Numbered from the stretch's first letter, positions 1-9,121 are shown. The stretch is DNA of 64,000 bases from Desulfarculus sp. (GCA_003605055.1 QZKP01000072.1:1-64000); one strand, 5' to 3'. Numbers and translations are program-made. Notes: generated by a model not told the origin, from the letters alone.

Positions 1-456
1 CTGCCCGCCGGCCCGGCGCCGGCGGCGCCAGAGCCGGCCAGGCCGCCGGCGGGCCGCCCCGCGCCCGGCGGTCAGGAGACCATCTTGGTGGTGGACGACG
101 AGGACGCCCTGCGGGAGTTGAGCCAGCGGCTGCTGGCCAGCGCCGGCTACACCGTGCTCACCGCCGGCAGCGGGGAGGAGGCCTTGGAGCAGTACCGGGC
201 CCGCCAGAAGGACATCAGCCTGGTGATCCTGGACCTGAACATGCCGGGCATGGGCGGGCTCAAATGCCTGCAGGGGATATTGGCCCAGGATGCGGGGGCC
301 AAGGTGCTCATCTCCAGCGGCTACGCGGCCGGCGGCCTGGCCAAGGCCGCCCTGGCGGCCGGCGCGGCGGGGTTCGTGGCCAAGCCCTACCGCGGGACCG
401 ACCTGCTGGCCGAGGTGCGCCAGAGGCTGGACCAGGAGGGGACGCCGCCGGCCTGA
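1..456 (+). CDS. Response regulator receiver domain, probable C-terminus of a hybrid histidine kinase (5' truncated)
   Basis: The frame is open to the window edge, so the gene begins outside. The visible part is an Ala/Pro-rich linker of about 25 residues, then one complete CheY-like receiver domain with the acidic pocket (VVDDED), the phospho-acceptor Asp in VILDLNMPG and the conserved Lys in FVAKPY. It ends just after the domain with no output domain. A linker reading GGQETILVVDDE is typical of the receiver at the end of hybrid sensor kinases, so I infer a two-component sensor with a terminal receiver. The ORF-track start at 85 is a TTG inside the domain and is not a real start. The kinase part is not visible, so the signal sensed is unknown. 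Confidence 0.8.
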   Translation: MPAGPAPAAPEPARPPAGRPAPGGQETILVVDDEDALRELSQRLLASAGYTVLTAGSGEEALEQYRARQKDISLVILDLNMPGMGGLKCLQGILAQDAGAKVLISSGYAAGGLAKAALAAGAAGFVAKPYRGTDLLAEVRQRLDQEGTPPA

Positions 457-461
457 GCCGC

Positions 462-505
462 CAGAGAAAAAACAGCCCCCTCCCTTTGAAACTGGGCGGG
501 GGCCG
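462..505 (-). terminator. Rho-independent terminator of the ferritin-like gene
   Basis: On the minus strand a 10-bp near-perfect stem (right arm GGGCGGGGGC at 494-503, left arm at 475-484) is followed by TGTTTTTTCTC. It lies just past the stop codon of the minus-strand ferritin-like gene. The receiver gene on the other strand also ends here, but the U-tract fits the minus-strand transcript. Confidence 0.75.
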
Positions 506-534
506 GTGTTTAGGCGTTCTAAAGCGGCTGGGGC

Positions 535-990
535 CTAGTCCTCGGCCAGGATGAATTCGTCGTACTGCACCTCCACCCACAGCTTGTGCCGGGCCTCCTC
601 CTGGGCCAGGGCCAGGAAGGTCTGGCGCAGGCGGCGGTTGTTGGTGCTGCCGGCCAGGTCCGTGTAGAGCATGAACGACTTCTTCTCGCGCTGCATGGCC
701 ACGCTCAGGGCGTCCTGATAGGACATCTTGTTAGTGATGCGCGCCTTGACCACATAGTCGGCCAGCTTCAGGTCCATGACTTTCTCGGCCGAAGGCTTGA
801 GCTGGCCGCCGGCCTTGACCGCCAGCAGCTTGTTCTTGTGGCGCAGCTCCTGTTCGGCGAACTCTTTGAACACCTGGCTCATCCAAGGCTTTTCCATGCG
901 CTGGGCCAGCTTCAGGTAAAAGACGTTCGCCTCCTCCTCGCGGGAGATGGCGAAGTCCAGGGCGTCATCCACCGAGCGGAAGTTCTTCAT
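535..990 (-). CDS. Ferritin-like/rubrerythrin-type diiron protein
   Basis: About 151 residues, all predicted helical, with two diiron ligand sets: an EEEAN...EQELRHK pair in the first half and a QREKKS...QEEARHK pair in the second. This is the rubrerythrin-like four-helix ferritin fold without a rubredoxin domain. Such proteins in anaerobes usually act in peroxide detoxification or iron handling. The ORF track starts at 1050, but AAGGAGG lies 9 bases before the ATG at 990 and abuts the ATG at 999, so 990 (MKNFRSV) is chosen. It is a single gene with its own terminator downstream. The exact substrate cannot be read from sequence. Confidence 0.85.
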   Translation of the reverse strand: MKNFRSVDDALDFAISREEEANVFYLKLAQRMEKPWMSQVFKEFAEQELRHKNKLLAVKAGGQLKPSAEKVMDLKLADYVVKARITNKMSYQDALSVAMQREKKSFMLYTDLAGSTNNRRLRQTFLALAQEEARHKLWVEVQYDEFILAED

Positions 991-1089
991 CTTGCGCATC
1001 CTCCTTGGGGCGTTGAGCGTGGGGCGGTCTGCCGGGGCAAAGTCTACCACAAGGGCGGTCTCCGGGACACGCGTCCGCCGCGGTCCGGC

Positions 1090-1932
1090 TCAGGCCCGGC
1101 GGAAGAGCCAGCGCCCGGCGCTCACCAGCAGATAGGCCGCCCCGGCCAGCACGATGATCACCGCCCCGGCCGGCAGGTCCGGGCCGTAGCTCAGGGCCAG
1201 GCCGCCAGTGGTGAAGGCCATGCTGATCAACACCGCCAGGGCCATGATCTGCCACAGGCGGCGGGCGTAGTTGGCCGCGATGGCCGCGGGCAGGGTCAAC
1301 AGGGCGATGACCAGGATGATGCCCACCACCGTGGACAAGAGCACCACGGTCAGGGCGGTGAGGGCCAGCAGCAGCAGGAAATACAGGTTGGAGTTGACCC
1401 CGCGCAGCCGGGCGAACTCCTCGTCGAAGCACACGGCCAGGAGCTGGTTGTGGAACACGAAGGCCACGGCCAGGGCCAGCAGGTCCAGGCCCAGCATGAG
1501 CCAGAGGTTGGCCGGGGTGACCATGAGGATGTTGCCGAACAGGTAGCTCATCAGCTCCACGTCGTAGCCCGGGGTGGCGGCGATGAACAAGACGCCCACG
1601 GCCATGCCCACCGCCCAGATGGCGCCGATGATGGTGTCCTCCCGCTGGCGGGCCTTGAGCGTCACCAGCCCCACCACCAGCGCGGCGGCCAGGGCCGCGG
1701 CCACGGCGCCGTACAGGGGGTGCAGCCAGGCCCAGCCCTGGGTCACGGCCAGATAGCGGGCCAGGCCCATGCCCCCCAGCACGCTGTGGGCGATGGCCCC
1801 GGCTAGGTAGCTGATGCGCCGCACCACCACGTAGGCGCCGATCACCCCGCAGGCCAGGCTGGCCAACAGGCCGGCCAACAGGGCCTGCTGCAAAAAGGCG
1901 TGCTGGCTAAGGGCGGCCAGGAACTCAGCCAT
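1090..1932 (-). CDS. znuB: Metal ABC transporter permease, ZnuB-type
   Basis: 280 residues with about eight or nine hydrophobic segments, matching the ABC-3 permease family for zinc and manganese uptake. The first segment carries GLLASLACGVIGAYVVVRRISYL-type residues typical of the family, and a hydrophilic ATPase-contact loop follows. It overlaps the end of the ATPase gene by 8 bases, so the two are translationally coupled. It forms the inner-membrane channel with ZnuC. No periplasmic binding protein (znuA) gene is in this cluster, so that subunit is presumably encoded elsewhere. The metal is inferred as zinc from the neighbouring regulator and could be manganese. Confidence 0.85.
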   Translation of the reverse strand: MAEFLAALSQHAFLQQALLAGLLASLACGVIGAYVVVRRISYLAGAIAHSVLGGMGLARYLAVTQGWAWLHPLYGAVAAALAAALVVGLVTLKARQREDTIIGAIWAVGMAVGVLFIAATPGYDVELMSYLFGNILMVTPANLWLMLGLDLLALAVAFVFHNQLLAVCFDEEFARLRGVNSNLYFLLLLALTALTVVLLSTVVGIILVIALLTLPAAIAANYARRLWQIMALAVLISMAFTTGGLALSYGPDLPAGAVIIVLAGAAYLLVSAGRWLFRRA

Positions 1933-2686
1933 GGAAGCACTCCCCGCCCTCCAGGTGCTGGTCGTGGCGCACCATGCGCATGGGCCGGCCGTAGAGGTCG
2001 GCGATGAGCTGGTCGTCCACCTCCTGGGTGGGGTGCAGCGCCACCCGCCGGTTCACGCAGACCACCTGGTTGACGTAGGCCGAGACGAAGTGCAGGTCGT
2101 GGGTGACCATCAAGACCGTCACCCGCGGCTGCAGGGCCGCCAGCAGCCCCAGCACGTCCTCCTCGCCGCGGGGGTCCACCCCGGCGGTGGGCTCGTCCAA
2201 CAGTAGCAGCTCCGGACTCGCGGCCAGGGCCCGGGCGATGAGCACCCGCTGGCGCTGGCCGCCGGAAAGCTCGGCGAAGCCGCGGCCGGCCAGGTGGGCC
2301 GCCTGCACCTGCTCCAGGGCCTGCAGGGCCGCCTGACGGTCCCCCCGGGACCAAAGGCCCAGGCCGGCGCGGGGGCCCAGCCGGCCCATGAGCACCACCT
2401 CCAGCACCGTCACCGGGAAGCTGGGATCCAGGTAGGCGTGCTGAGGCAGGTAGCCCATGCGGCCCCGGGCCTTGGCCGGCGGCCGGCCGAAGACCAGCAC
2501 CCGCCCCTGCTGGGGCATGAGCAGCCCCAGGATCAGCTTTAGCAGGGTGGTCTTGCCGCCGCCGTTGGGCCCCACCAGGGCCAGGAACTCGCCGGCGGCC
2601 ACCTCCAGGCTGACCTCGCTCAGCACCGGATGGCCGTTGTAGCCGAAGCTGACCCGGTCCAGCGCGATGAGGGCCACGGCCGCCAC
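1925..2686 (-). CDS. znuC: Metal ABC transporter ATP-binding protein, ZnuC-type
   Basis: 253 residues, an ABC ATPase with Walker [10 protein letters not shown] (near residue 40), signature ELSGGQRQR, Walker [13 protein letters not shown] and the switch His in MVTHDL. Length and the C-terminal PMRMVRHD region fit the ZnuC/MntB group. It powers import through the overlapping ZnuB-type permease. Only 7 bases separate it from the upstream ribbon-helix-helix gene, so the three form one operon driven from the palindrome-rich region near 3000-3050. Confidence 0.88.
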   Translation of the reverse strand: MAAVALIALDRVSFGYNGHPVLSEVSLEVAAGEFLALVGPNGGGKTTLLKLILGLLMPQQGRVLVFGRPPAKARGRMGYLPQHAYLDPSFPVTVLEVVLMGRLGPRAGLGLWSRGDRQAALQALEQVQAAHLAGRGFAELSGGQRQRVLIARALAASPELLLLDEPTAGVDPRGEEDVLGLLAALQPRVTVLMVTHDLHFVSAYVNQVVCVNRRVALHPTQEVDDQLIADLYGRPMRMVRHDQHLEGGECFHG

Positions 2687-2693
2687 CGCGGGC

Positions 2694-2975
2694 CTAGTGT
2701 TCCCGCCGGAGGGCGGTCCCGGCCTCCAGGCAGACCAGGTGGGTGGCTTCGCAGGTGGCGCAGCGGTCCACCCGGTGCCGCCGGGAAAACTTCTCCCAGT
2801 GCTGGCGTTGGGCCGGGGTGAGGATGCCGGTGCCCTGGCACAGGGGGCAGACCCCGTCCAGGGCCGCCAGGATGGCCGCGCGGATGAACTCCGAGCGGTT
2901 CTTGATGCCCTCCATGGCCTTGACCAGGGCCGGGTCGGCCTTGAAGCTGACCACTTCCGGTCGGTTCTTTTTCAT
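2694..2975 (-). CDS. Ribbon-helix-helix regulator with C-terminal Cys/His metal site
   Basis: 93 residues. Residues 5-40 look like a CopG/MetJ-type ribbon-helix-helix segment (VVSFKADPALVKAME... RSEFIRAAILAAL). Residues 43-82 carry CPLC, two His, CATC and HLVC, enough for one or two zinc sites. The architecture, DNA-binding head plus metal-binding tail, suggests a metal-sensing repressor of the znuCB operon it heads. The proposed role is inference from architecture and position. It is not a Fur/Zur family protein and not NikR, whose C-terminal ACT domain is absent. I have no named family for the tail. Confidence 0.7.
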   Translation of the reverse strand: MKKNRPEVVSFKADPALVKAMEGIKNRSEFIRAAILAALDGVCPLCQGTGILTPAQRQHWEKFSRRHRVDRCATCEATHLVCLEAGTALRREH

Positions 2976-2998
2976 GGGCTTGCCTGCTCCGTGACTCA

Positions 2999-3047
2999 GG
3001 TTGCCAGCGTTACTTCAGTATAAGTAATACGCTTTAATACGGCAACC
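2999..3047. promoter_or_regulatory. Nested inverted repeats upstream of the RHH-znuCB operon, probable operator
   Basis: An outer perfect 7-bp inverted repeat (GGTTGCC at 2999-3005, GGCAACC at 3041-3047) encloses an inner one (AGCGTTACTT at 3006-3015, AAGTAATACGCT at 3022-3033). TAATACG is also repeated directly with a 10-bp period (3025, 3035), as expected for RHH dimers binding side by side. The block lies 24-72 bases before the regulator start codon. Autoregulation by the RHH protein is inferred. Confidence 0.55.
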
Positions 3048-3085
3048 AGCGCCGCGGCGCCCGGCCGGGGAAGGACGATGTGGGC

Positions 3086-3298
3086 TTAGGCGCGGATCAC
3101 TAGCAGCGCCAACAGGCCCAGCAGCAGCAGGCCGCCGCCCTTGAGCGCCAACTGCACCTGCCAGTCGCGCTGCACATCGGCGGGCTTGCCTCGGGCGGCG
3201 CGTCGGCGCAGCCGCCAGCGGCTGAAGGCGATCAGGCCCCACGCCCACAACACCGTCAGCAGCAGCAACAGGGCCGATTGATAACCCAGACCGGACAT
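3086..3298 (-). CDS. Small membrane protein of unknown function
   Basis: 70 residues with two hydrophobic segments (about 8-27 and 50-69) separated by a strongly basic loop (RWRLRRRAARGKP). The basic loop should lie in the cytoplasm with both ends outside. An AG-rich stretch (GGGAGAGAGGC) precedes the ATG. No family is recognised. The neighbour upstream is another small membrane protein on the same strand. Confidence 0.5.
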   Translation of the reverse strand: MSGLGYQSALLLLLTVLWAWGLIAFSRWRLRRRAARGKPADVQRDWQVQLALKGGGLLLLGLLALLVIRA

Positions 3299-3414
3299 GC
3301 CTCTCTCCCGGCGACCGCCCGCCGGGCGGACCGCCTGGTAAAAGAGACTACCGGCCCCGTGTTACGCGGCCGTGACCAGAGGGTTAAGCTTGGGTGAAGG
3401 GGCCGGCCCCGGCC

Positions 3415-3843
3415 TCAGCCCCGGCGGGCCGGCAGCGGCAGCAGCCGCCGGCGCAGATAGCTCAGCCAGCCCATGTAGGCGGCCAAAAGAGCCAGCGGGG
3501 GCCACTGCCCGGCCAGATCCAGGCCCGGCGCGGCCGGACCGGCGGCCAGGGCCACGTTGCCCAGGCTCATGGCCACCACCGCCGCCGCGCCGCCCAGCAG
3601 CACGCAGCGCAGCACCGGCTGGGTTGGATGGCGCAGAGAGGCCAGGGCGGCCAGCAGGGCCAGGGCCCAGGCCAGGTTGATCAGCGACAGCAGCGCGCCC
3701 TGGTGGGCCAGGGGCTCACTGATCTGGCCGGAGAAGGCCATGGGCAGGCGCAGCCCGATCAGGGGCGAGCAAGCGGTGAACAGGAAATAGCCGGCGCCGG
3801 CCACCAGGGACCAGCGCAAAAGTTCGCGTGCCTTGCCGGACAT
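3415..3843 (-). CDS. Four-segment membrane protein of unknown function
   Basis: About 142 residues with four hydrophobic segments and a basic C-terminus (LRRRLLPLPARRG). The ORF track begins at 3867, but AGGAGGAGAC sits directly before the ATG at 3843 (MSGKAREL), which is therefore preferred. No motif or family is recognised. It is separated from the phoU gene upstream by a strong terminator, so it is probably transcribed on its own. Confidence 0.55.
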   Translation of the reverse strand: MSGKARELLRWSLVAGAGYFLFTACSPLIGLRLPMAFSGQISEPLAHQGALLSLINLAWALALLAALASLRHPTQPVLRCVLLGGAAAVVAMSLGNVALAAGPAAPGLDLAGQWPPLALLAAYMGWLSYLRRRLLPLPARRG

Positions 3844-3911
3844 GTCTCCTCCTGGGCTGGGGGCCATGATTGAATTTTACTCCTGTCCTCATCGGCCGCC
3901 TAGGGCGATTC

Positions 3912-3960
3912 TGAATAAAATAAGGCCCCGCGCGGCGGCTGGCGGCCGGCGGGGCCATTT
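3912..3960 (-). terminator. Terminator after phoU
   Basis: An 8-bp GC stem (GGCCCCGC at 3924-3931, GCGGGGCC at 3949-3956) is followed on the minus strand by TTATTTTATT. It lies just beyond the phoU stop. The plus-strand side also has a T-run, so it could work in both directions. Confidence 0.75.
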
Positions 3961-3981
3961 TTTATAACCGCGGGCGGCGTC

Positions 3982-4665
3982 CTACAGGGGCCCCACCGCC
4001 ACCTCATCGTCACTGTGGCGGATGATGCGGCCCTCCACCAGATAGATCACCTCCTCGGCGATGTTGGTGCACTCGTCGCCGATGCGTTCCAGGTGGCGGC
4101 TGCACAGGATCAGGTCCACCCCCCGCCGCAGGTAGCGCTCCTCGCAGGACATGGACTGGATCATCTCCTCCAGGAAGTCGCGGTTGAACTCGTCCAGCTC
4201 GTCGTCGCGCCGCCACACCGCCGTGGCCAACTGCACGTTCTGGTGGGCGAAGGCGTCCAGGCACTCCTTGTTCATCTCGCGGGCGATCTTGCACATGAGC
4301 ATGAGCACCGGCGGCAGGTCGCCGCCGCCGATCTGGGCCAGGGACTTGACGCGGTCGCAGAGGTTCACCGCCTGGTCGCCGATGCGCTCCACGTGGCCGG
4401 TGATCTTGATCACCGCCGAAAGGAAGCGCAGGTCCACGGCCACCGGCTGCTGGGTGGCCAACAGGGTGATGCAGCGCTCCTCGATCTCGTTCTGCATCAG
4501 GTCTATGCGCCGGTCGGCGGTGATGACCTTCTCGGCCAGCTCGGTGTCCAGGCGGGCCAGGGCCTCGCTGGCCTCGTACACCGCACGTTCCACCAGGCCG
4601 GCCATCTTGAGCAGGTCCTGCTTGACCTGCTGCATCTGACGTTGAAAATGCGACTGTCCGGGCAT
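3982..4665 (-). CDS. phoU: Phosphate signalling regulator PhoU
   Basis: 227 residues, all helical, with the duplicated PhoU three-helix-bundle repeat and the metal-cluster signatures (ERIGDQAVNLCD in the first half, ERIGDECTNIAEE in the second). PhoU links the PstSCAB transporter to the PhoR/PhoB kinase pair and dampens phosphate uptake and the Pho response when phosphate is plentiful. It is the last gene of the pstCAB-phoU operon, 15 bases after pstB, and is followed by a terminator. Confidence 0.95.
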   Translation of the reverse strand: MPGQSHFQRQMQQVKQDLLKMAGLVERAVYEASEALARLDTELAEKVITADRRIDLMQNEIEERCITLLATQQPVAVDLRFLSAVIKITGHVERIGDQAVNLCDRVKSLAQIGGGDLPPVLMLMCKIAREMNKECLDAFAHQNVQLATAVWRRDDELDEFNRDFLEEMIQSMSCEERYLRRGVDLILCSRHLERIGDECTNIAEEVIYLVEGRIIRHSDDEVAVGPL

Positions 4666-4680
4666 GTTTTGGTTCTCCGC

Positions 4681-5498
<818 letters not shown>

Positions 5499-5505
<7 letters not shown>

Positions 5506-6356
5506 TTCTTATGCCTGCGCATGCGGCTGCGGATGACGATGGCGATCAGGCTCAGCCCCAGCACCAGGCTGATCAGGACCAGCACCGTGCCGTACTGCAG
5601 AGGCCGCGTCTGGGCGATGTGCGTGCCGGCGGTGGCCAACACGTAGATATGATAAGGCAGGGCCATGACTTGGTCCAGGGGCGAGCTGGGCAGGCGCAGG
5701 GTGAAGAAGGTGGCCGCGGTGAACATGATGGGCGCCGTTTCTCCGGCCGCCCGGCCCACGCCCAAAATGGAGCCGGTGAGGATGCCGGGCAGGGCCGCGG
5801 GCAGCACCACCTTGCGGATGGTCTGCCAGCGAGTGGCGCCCAGGCCCAGGGAGGCCTCTCGGAAGGTGCCCGGCACCTGCCTGAGCGCCTCCTCGGCCGC
5901 GCCGATCACCGTGGGCAGGATCAAAAGCCCCAGGGTCAATGAGCCGGCGGCCAGGCTGATGCCCAGCTTGAAGTAGCCCACGAACAGGGCCAGGCCGAAC
6001 AGGCCGAAGACCACGCTGGGCACTCCGGCCAGGTTGGCTATGCCCAGGCGCACCAGGCGCAGCACCCGCCCCTCGGTGGCGTACTCGCTCAGGTACACGG
6101 CCGCGGCCACTCCCAGGGGCAGGGCCACCAGGACCGCCCCCAGGGTGAGATAAAGGGTGCCCATCAGGGCCGGGAAGATGCCGCCCTTGGTCATGGAGTC
6201 CCGCGGGGCGGCGGTCAAGAACTCCCAACTTATGGCCCCGGCCCCCTGAATCAGCACGTAGAGCAGGATGCCGCCCAGGGCCCCCAGCACCACCAGCACG
6301 GCCAGGCGGAAAACCAGGAAGGCCATCTCCTGCCGGGCCCGCCGCCAAAAGAGCAT
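5499..6356 (-). CDS. pstA: Phosphate ABC transporter permease PstA
   Basis: 285 residues from the ATG at 6356 ([10 protein letters not shown]), with six membrane segments and the permease EAA-type loop ([20 protein letters not shown]). The ORF track runs upstream to 6854, but that part is a pstC shadow. The chosen start lies 14 bases after the pstC stop with AGGACCGG before it. It forms the inner-membrane phosphate channel with PstC. Confidence 0.93.
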
Positions 6357-6370
6357 GCGCCGGTCCTGGC

Positions 6371-7342
6371 TCACAGGGTGGCCGCTCCCTTCTGCTGGAA
6401 GCGGCGGCTGAACCAGGCCGCCACCAGGTTGAAGGCCAGGGTCATCAAAAACAGCACCATGCCGATGGCGAACAGGGCGTGATAGTGCTCGCTGCCAAAG
6501 GGGGTCTCGCCCATCTCCGCGGCGATGCTGGCCGGCAGGGGCCGCACCGAGTCGAAGATGGAGCCGGGTATCTGGGCCGCGCCGCCGGCCACCATCAACA
6601 CCACCATGGTCTCGCCCATGGCCCGGCTCATGCCCAGGATCACCCCGGTGCCGATGCCCGACAGGGCGCCGGGAAGCTGCACCCGGGTCAGGGTCTCCCA
6701 GCGGGTGGCGCCCAGGGCCAGGGAGGCCTCGTTTAGTTCGCGGGGCACCGCGTGCAGGGCGTCCTCGCTGATGCTGGCGATGGTGGGAATGGCCATCAGG
6801 GCCAGCATCAGGGAGGCGTTGAACACGTTCAGGCCGGTGGGGATGTCCCACCACTGCTGCATCAGCGGGGCCAGCACCACCATGCCCACGAAGCCCAGCA
6901 CCACCGAGGGCAGGCTGGCCAACAGCTCCACGGCCGGCTTGAGTATCTCCCGGGTGCGGTCGCCGGCCACCTCGGCCAGGTACAAGGCCGTGCCCACGCC
7001 CAGGGGCACGGCGATGAGCGAGGAAAGCAGGGTGACCGCCGCCGAGCCCACGATCAGGGGCAGGACGCCGAAATCCGGCGGGTCGTAGGTGGGGTACCAG
7101 GCGGTGCCCAGCAGGAAGTCGCTAACGCTGACCGTGCGGAACAGGCCGATCCCCTCGGCGAACAGGAACAGCACGATCAAGGTCATGACCACCAGCGAAA
7201 ACAGGCCCGCGGCCACGAAGAAGCGGCGGATGATCACCTCGCGCTCGGTGCTGGTCCTCTTGCGCCGGTTCATGATGCCAGCGCTCGTCAGGCGCCCCAG
7301 GCCCTTGTGGGCCAGGGCCTGGCCGCTAAACGGATTCAGCAT
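6371..7342 (-). CDS. pstC: Phosphate ABC transporter permease PstC
   Basis: Up to 323 residues with six membrane segments and the loop EASLALGATRWETLTRVQLP. It pairs with PstA to form the phosphate channel. Two starts are possible: the ATG at 7342 and one at 7273 (MNRRKRTSTERE), which sits closer to the first membrane segment. Neither has a strong ribosome site. It is the first gene of pstCAB-phoU, downstream of a Pho box at 7422-7439. Confidence 0.93.
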   Translation of the reverse strand: MLNPFSGQALAHKGLGRLTSAGIMNRRKRTSTEREVIIRRFFVAAGLFSLVVMTLIVLFLFAEGIGLFRTVSVSDFLLGTAWYPTYDPPDFGVLPLIVGSAAVTLLSSLIAVPLGVGTALYLAEVAGDRTREILKPAVELLASLPSVVLGFVGMVVLAPLMQQWWDIPTGLNVFNASLMLALMAIPTIASISEDALHAVPRELNEASLALGATRWETLTRVQLPGALSGIGTGVILGMSRAMGETMVVLMVAGGAAQIPGSIFDSVRPLPASIAAEMGETPFGSEHYHALFAIGMVLFLMTLAFNLVAAWFSRRFQQKGAATL

Positions 7343-7421
7343 GGTTTCTGCCCGCTGGGGGTTGCCTTGAACTCACGATCGTAAGTTAAGCGAGGCAGAT
7401 TTCAGCGCCGTGTCTTATTTG

Positions 7422-7439
7422 TTACAAATAGGTGACAAA
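7422..7439 (-). promoter_or_regulatory. Pho box upstream of pstC
   Basis: The minus strand reads TTTGTCACCTATTTGTAA, two 7-base half-sites (TTTGTCA, TTTGTAA) repeated with an 11-base period. This matches the PhoB binding layout (CTGTCAT-N4-CTGTCAT). It lies about 80 bases before the upstream pstC start and explains phosphate-starvation control of pstCAB-phoU. Confidence 0.7.
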
Positions 7440-7499
7440 AGCCCCGGGGCTTGGTGGCCCTGGGTCTTCTGGTAATCGGTCTGTCGGGCTAAGCACGCG

Positions 7500-7622
7500 T
7501 TAGAATTGGAAAATGGTGTTGACGAAGAAGGTCTGAGATTTGTTGATGGCCCCGGGTACGCTAGCGTCCTCGGGCTCGGTGTTGTAGTAGGTCAACTGCA
7601 AGCGCCCGTACTGCCACAAGGC
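7500..7622 (-). pseudogene. Remnant of a second porin gene (C-terminal 40 codons only)
   Basis: Read on the minus strand, this stretch encodes a tail of the form WQYGRLQLTYYNTEPED...QTFFVNTIFQF-stop. It parallels the end of the intact porin just upstream (MWKYGTVELSYYNMEPE...QTFFVDFVFKF-stop). Homology stops where the intact porin's terminator begins, so only the last beta-strands of a former tandem copy survive. There is no start codon or signal peptide. The best explanation is tandem duplication followed by deletion. Confidence 0.75.
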
Positions 7623-7633
7623 CGTAGCCGGCC

Positions 7634-7676
7634 AAAAAAAGCCCGGGGCCGCAGGGGGCCCCGGGGCCGGGCAGGT
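7634..7676 (-). terminator. Terminator of the intact porin gene
   Basis: On the minus strand a long GC stem (GGCCCCGG region at 7657-7672 pairing with GCCCGGGGCC at 7641-7650) is followed by seven T residues. It lies about 45 bases after the porin stop codon. Confidence 0.85.
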
Positions 7677-7718
7677 CCCGCGGCTAGGAAGGTGGGGCCG
7701 CGGTCCCTTGGGGTGGGC

Positions 7719-9017
7719 TTAGAACTTAAAAACGAAGTCCACGAAGAAGGTCTGGTACTTGTTGCTGGCCGAGGAGATGGAGGGGGCCTCGGGCTCCATG
7801 TTGTAGTAGGACAGCTCCACGGTGCCGTACTTCCACATCTTGTAGGAGACGTTGGCTATCCAGCCCTTTATGTTCACGAAGCCCGAGTCGCTGTCAGCGA
7901 TGAATCCAGGCGTGGCGTTGGCCTCCACGTTCTTGTACCAGAGGTTGAAGCCGAACTTGTCGTACTTGACGAACACGCCCGCGCCGTAGCCCTGGTCCTT
8001 GTCCTGGTAGGGTCCCTCGGAGTCGTTGTTCTTCACATAGTGGCCCCACAGGCCCAGGGAGCCCTTGGGACTGAAGGCGTAGGAGGCCTTGGCATAGGCG
8101 TCGAACACCGCGTAGTTGGTGGTGCGGGTGCCGCCACCCTCGGTGTAGGAGGGGGTGCCGCGCAGGCTGGGGGGCAGCTTGCCCACGTCGCCCAAATCGC
8201 CCCAGGAGGTGTAGCCCACCTCGCCCTGCAGCCGGAAGGCGCCCAGCTTGGCCTTGGCGCCGGCCTGCAGGGCCGGGGCCAGCACGTTGTCACCGAACTC
8301 ACCGCTCTGGTTGACGGTCATATAGGCCGCGGTCACAAAGGGTTGCACCGCGCCGCCCTTGTTGAAGGTGAAGTTGATGAAGCCGCCCTCAGGCACCACG
8401 TCCCCGTCCCAGATCACCTTGCTGGTCATGAAGGGCTGGGGCACCTTGCCGAAGCTGAAGGTGGCGGCCTTGTTGGGCACGAAGCTGGGCGTCCACTTCA
8501 CGTAGGCCTGGTCAATGCCCCAGGAACTGTACTCGCCGAAGTAGTTGCCCATGGTCTGGTTGGTGCTGGTGCCGTCGTTGTCGGCCCCGCTGGCCATGCG
8601 CAGGCCCAGCTCCACGTCCTGGTGAATCTGGCTGCGCACCCCGAAGCGCAGGCGCACCCGGAAGCGGTCCACGCCGTTCTTGCTCTTGGTCTTGCCGGCG
8701 ATCACCGTGTCGTCAAAGTTGGTGTGCTCGTAGCGGAAGCGGGTGTCGCCGAAGAAGGTCATGCGCTCCACCCAACTGGGCAGCTTGGCCTGGGCGGCCT
8801 TGGTCGCGGCCACCTCCACCGCCTGCCCCTGCCGGGCCTGCTCCTGCCTGACCTGCTCCAGTTGACCTTTCATGGACTGCAGGGCCTGCTCCATGGCCTT
8901 GATCTTGGCCTCCAGCTCCGACTGGCCGGCCGCCTGCGCCGGCGCCGCCAGCCATGAGCTGAGGGCCAGGGCCAGGGCCAGGCTCAGAGCCCCGGCTGTC
9001 TTGCCAATCGCTTTCAT
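7719..9017 (-). CDS. Putative outer-membrane porin with N-terminal coiled coil
   Basis: 432 residues: a signal peptide (to about residue 30, ending PAQA-A), a coiled-coil segment (SELEAKIKAMEQALQSMKGQ), then a beta-barrel starting near MTFFGDTRFRYEH and ending in the outer-membrane signature Phe (FVFKF). This is the layout of the putative porin family common in deltaproteobacteria. GGAGAGAAGGAGAGG precedes the ATG. It lies directly after pstS on the same strand with only a hairpin between, so I infer that it is induced with pstS and admits phosphate or phosphate esters. The substrate is not shown by sequence. Confidence 0.85.
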   Translation of the reverse strand: MKAIGKTAGALSLALALALSSWLAAPAQAAGQSELEAKIKAMEQALQSMKGQLEQVRQEQARQGQAVEVAATKAAQAKLPSWVERMTFFGDTRFRYEHTNFDDTVIAGKTKSKNGVDRFRVRLRFGVRSQIHQDVELGLRMASGADNDGTSTNQTMGNYFGEYSSWGIDQAYVKWTPSFVPNKAATFSFGKVPQPFMTSKVIWDGDVVPEGGFINFTFNKGGAVQPFVTAAYMTVNQSGEFGDNVLAPALQAGAKAKLGAFRLQGEVGYTSWGDLGDVGKLPPSLRGTPSYTEGGGTRTTNYAVFDAYAKASYAFSPKGSLGLWGHYVKNNDSEGPYQDKDQGYGAGVFVKYDKFGFNLWYKNVEANATPGFIADSDSGFVNIKGWIANVSYKMWKYGTVELSYYNMEPEAPSISSASNKYQTFFVDFVFKF

Positions 9018-9095
9018 TCAGCCTCTCCTTCTCTCCTTTGGCGCGGTTTTCTCCTGTGCCGGTCGGCCGGAAGGGCCGCCAGCGGTTTAGGCCGG

Positions 9096-9121
9096 CCCGC
9101 GGCCCCGGACGGGGCCGCGGG
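9096..9121 (-). other. Strong intercistronic hairpin between pstS and the porin gene
   Basis: CCCGCGGCCCCG at 9096-9107 pairs perfectly with CGGGGCCGCGGG at 9110-9121, leaving a very tight loop. No U-run follows on the minus strand, so it is not a classical terminator. It could stabilise the pstS message or cause partial termination, making porin levels lower than pstS. Confidence 0.6.

Noticed and set aside
32-84. Separate small response-regulator gene starting at 85
   Set aside because: The frame is open through the linker to the window edge and the TTG is inside the receiver's first strand, so this is the end of a longer gene.
586-1806. 406-codon plus-strand frame over the ferritin-like and znuB genes
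   Set aside because: Antisense shadow rich in His, Gln and Gly. The minus-strand genes have real motifs and ribosome sites.
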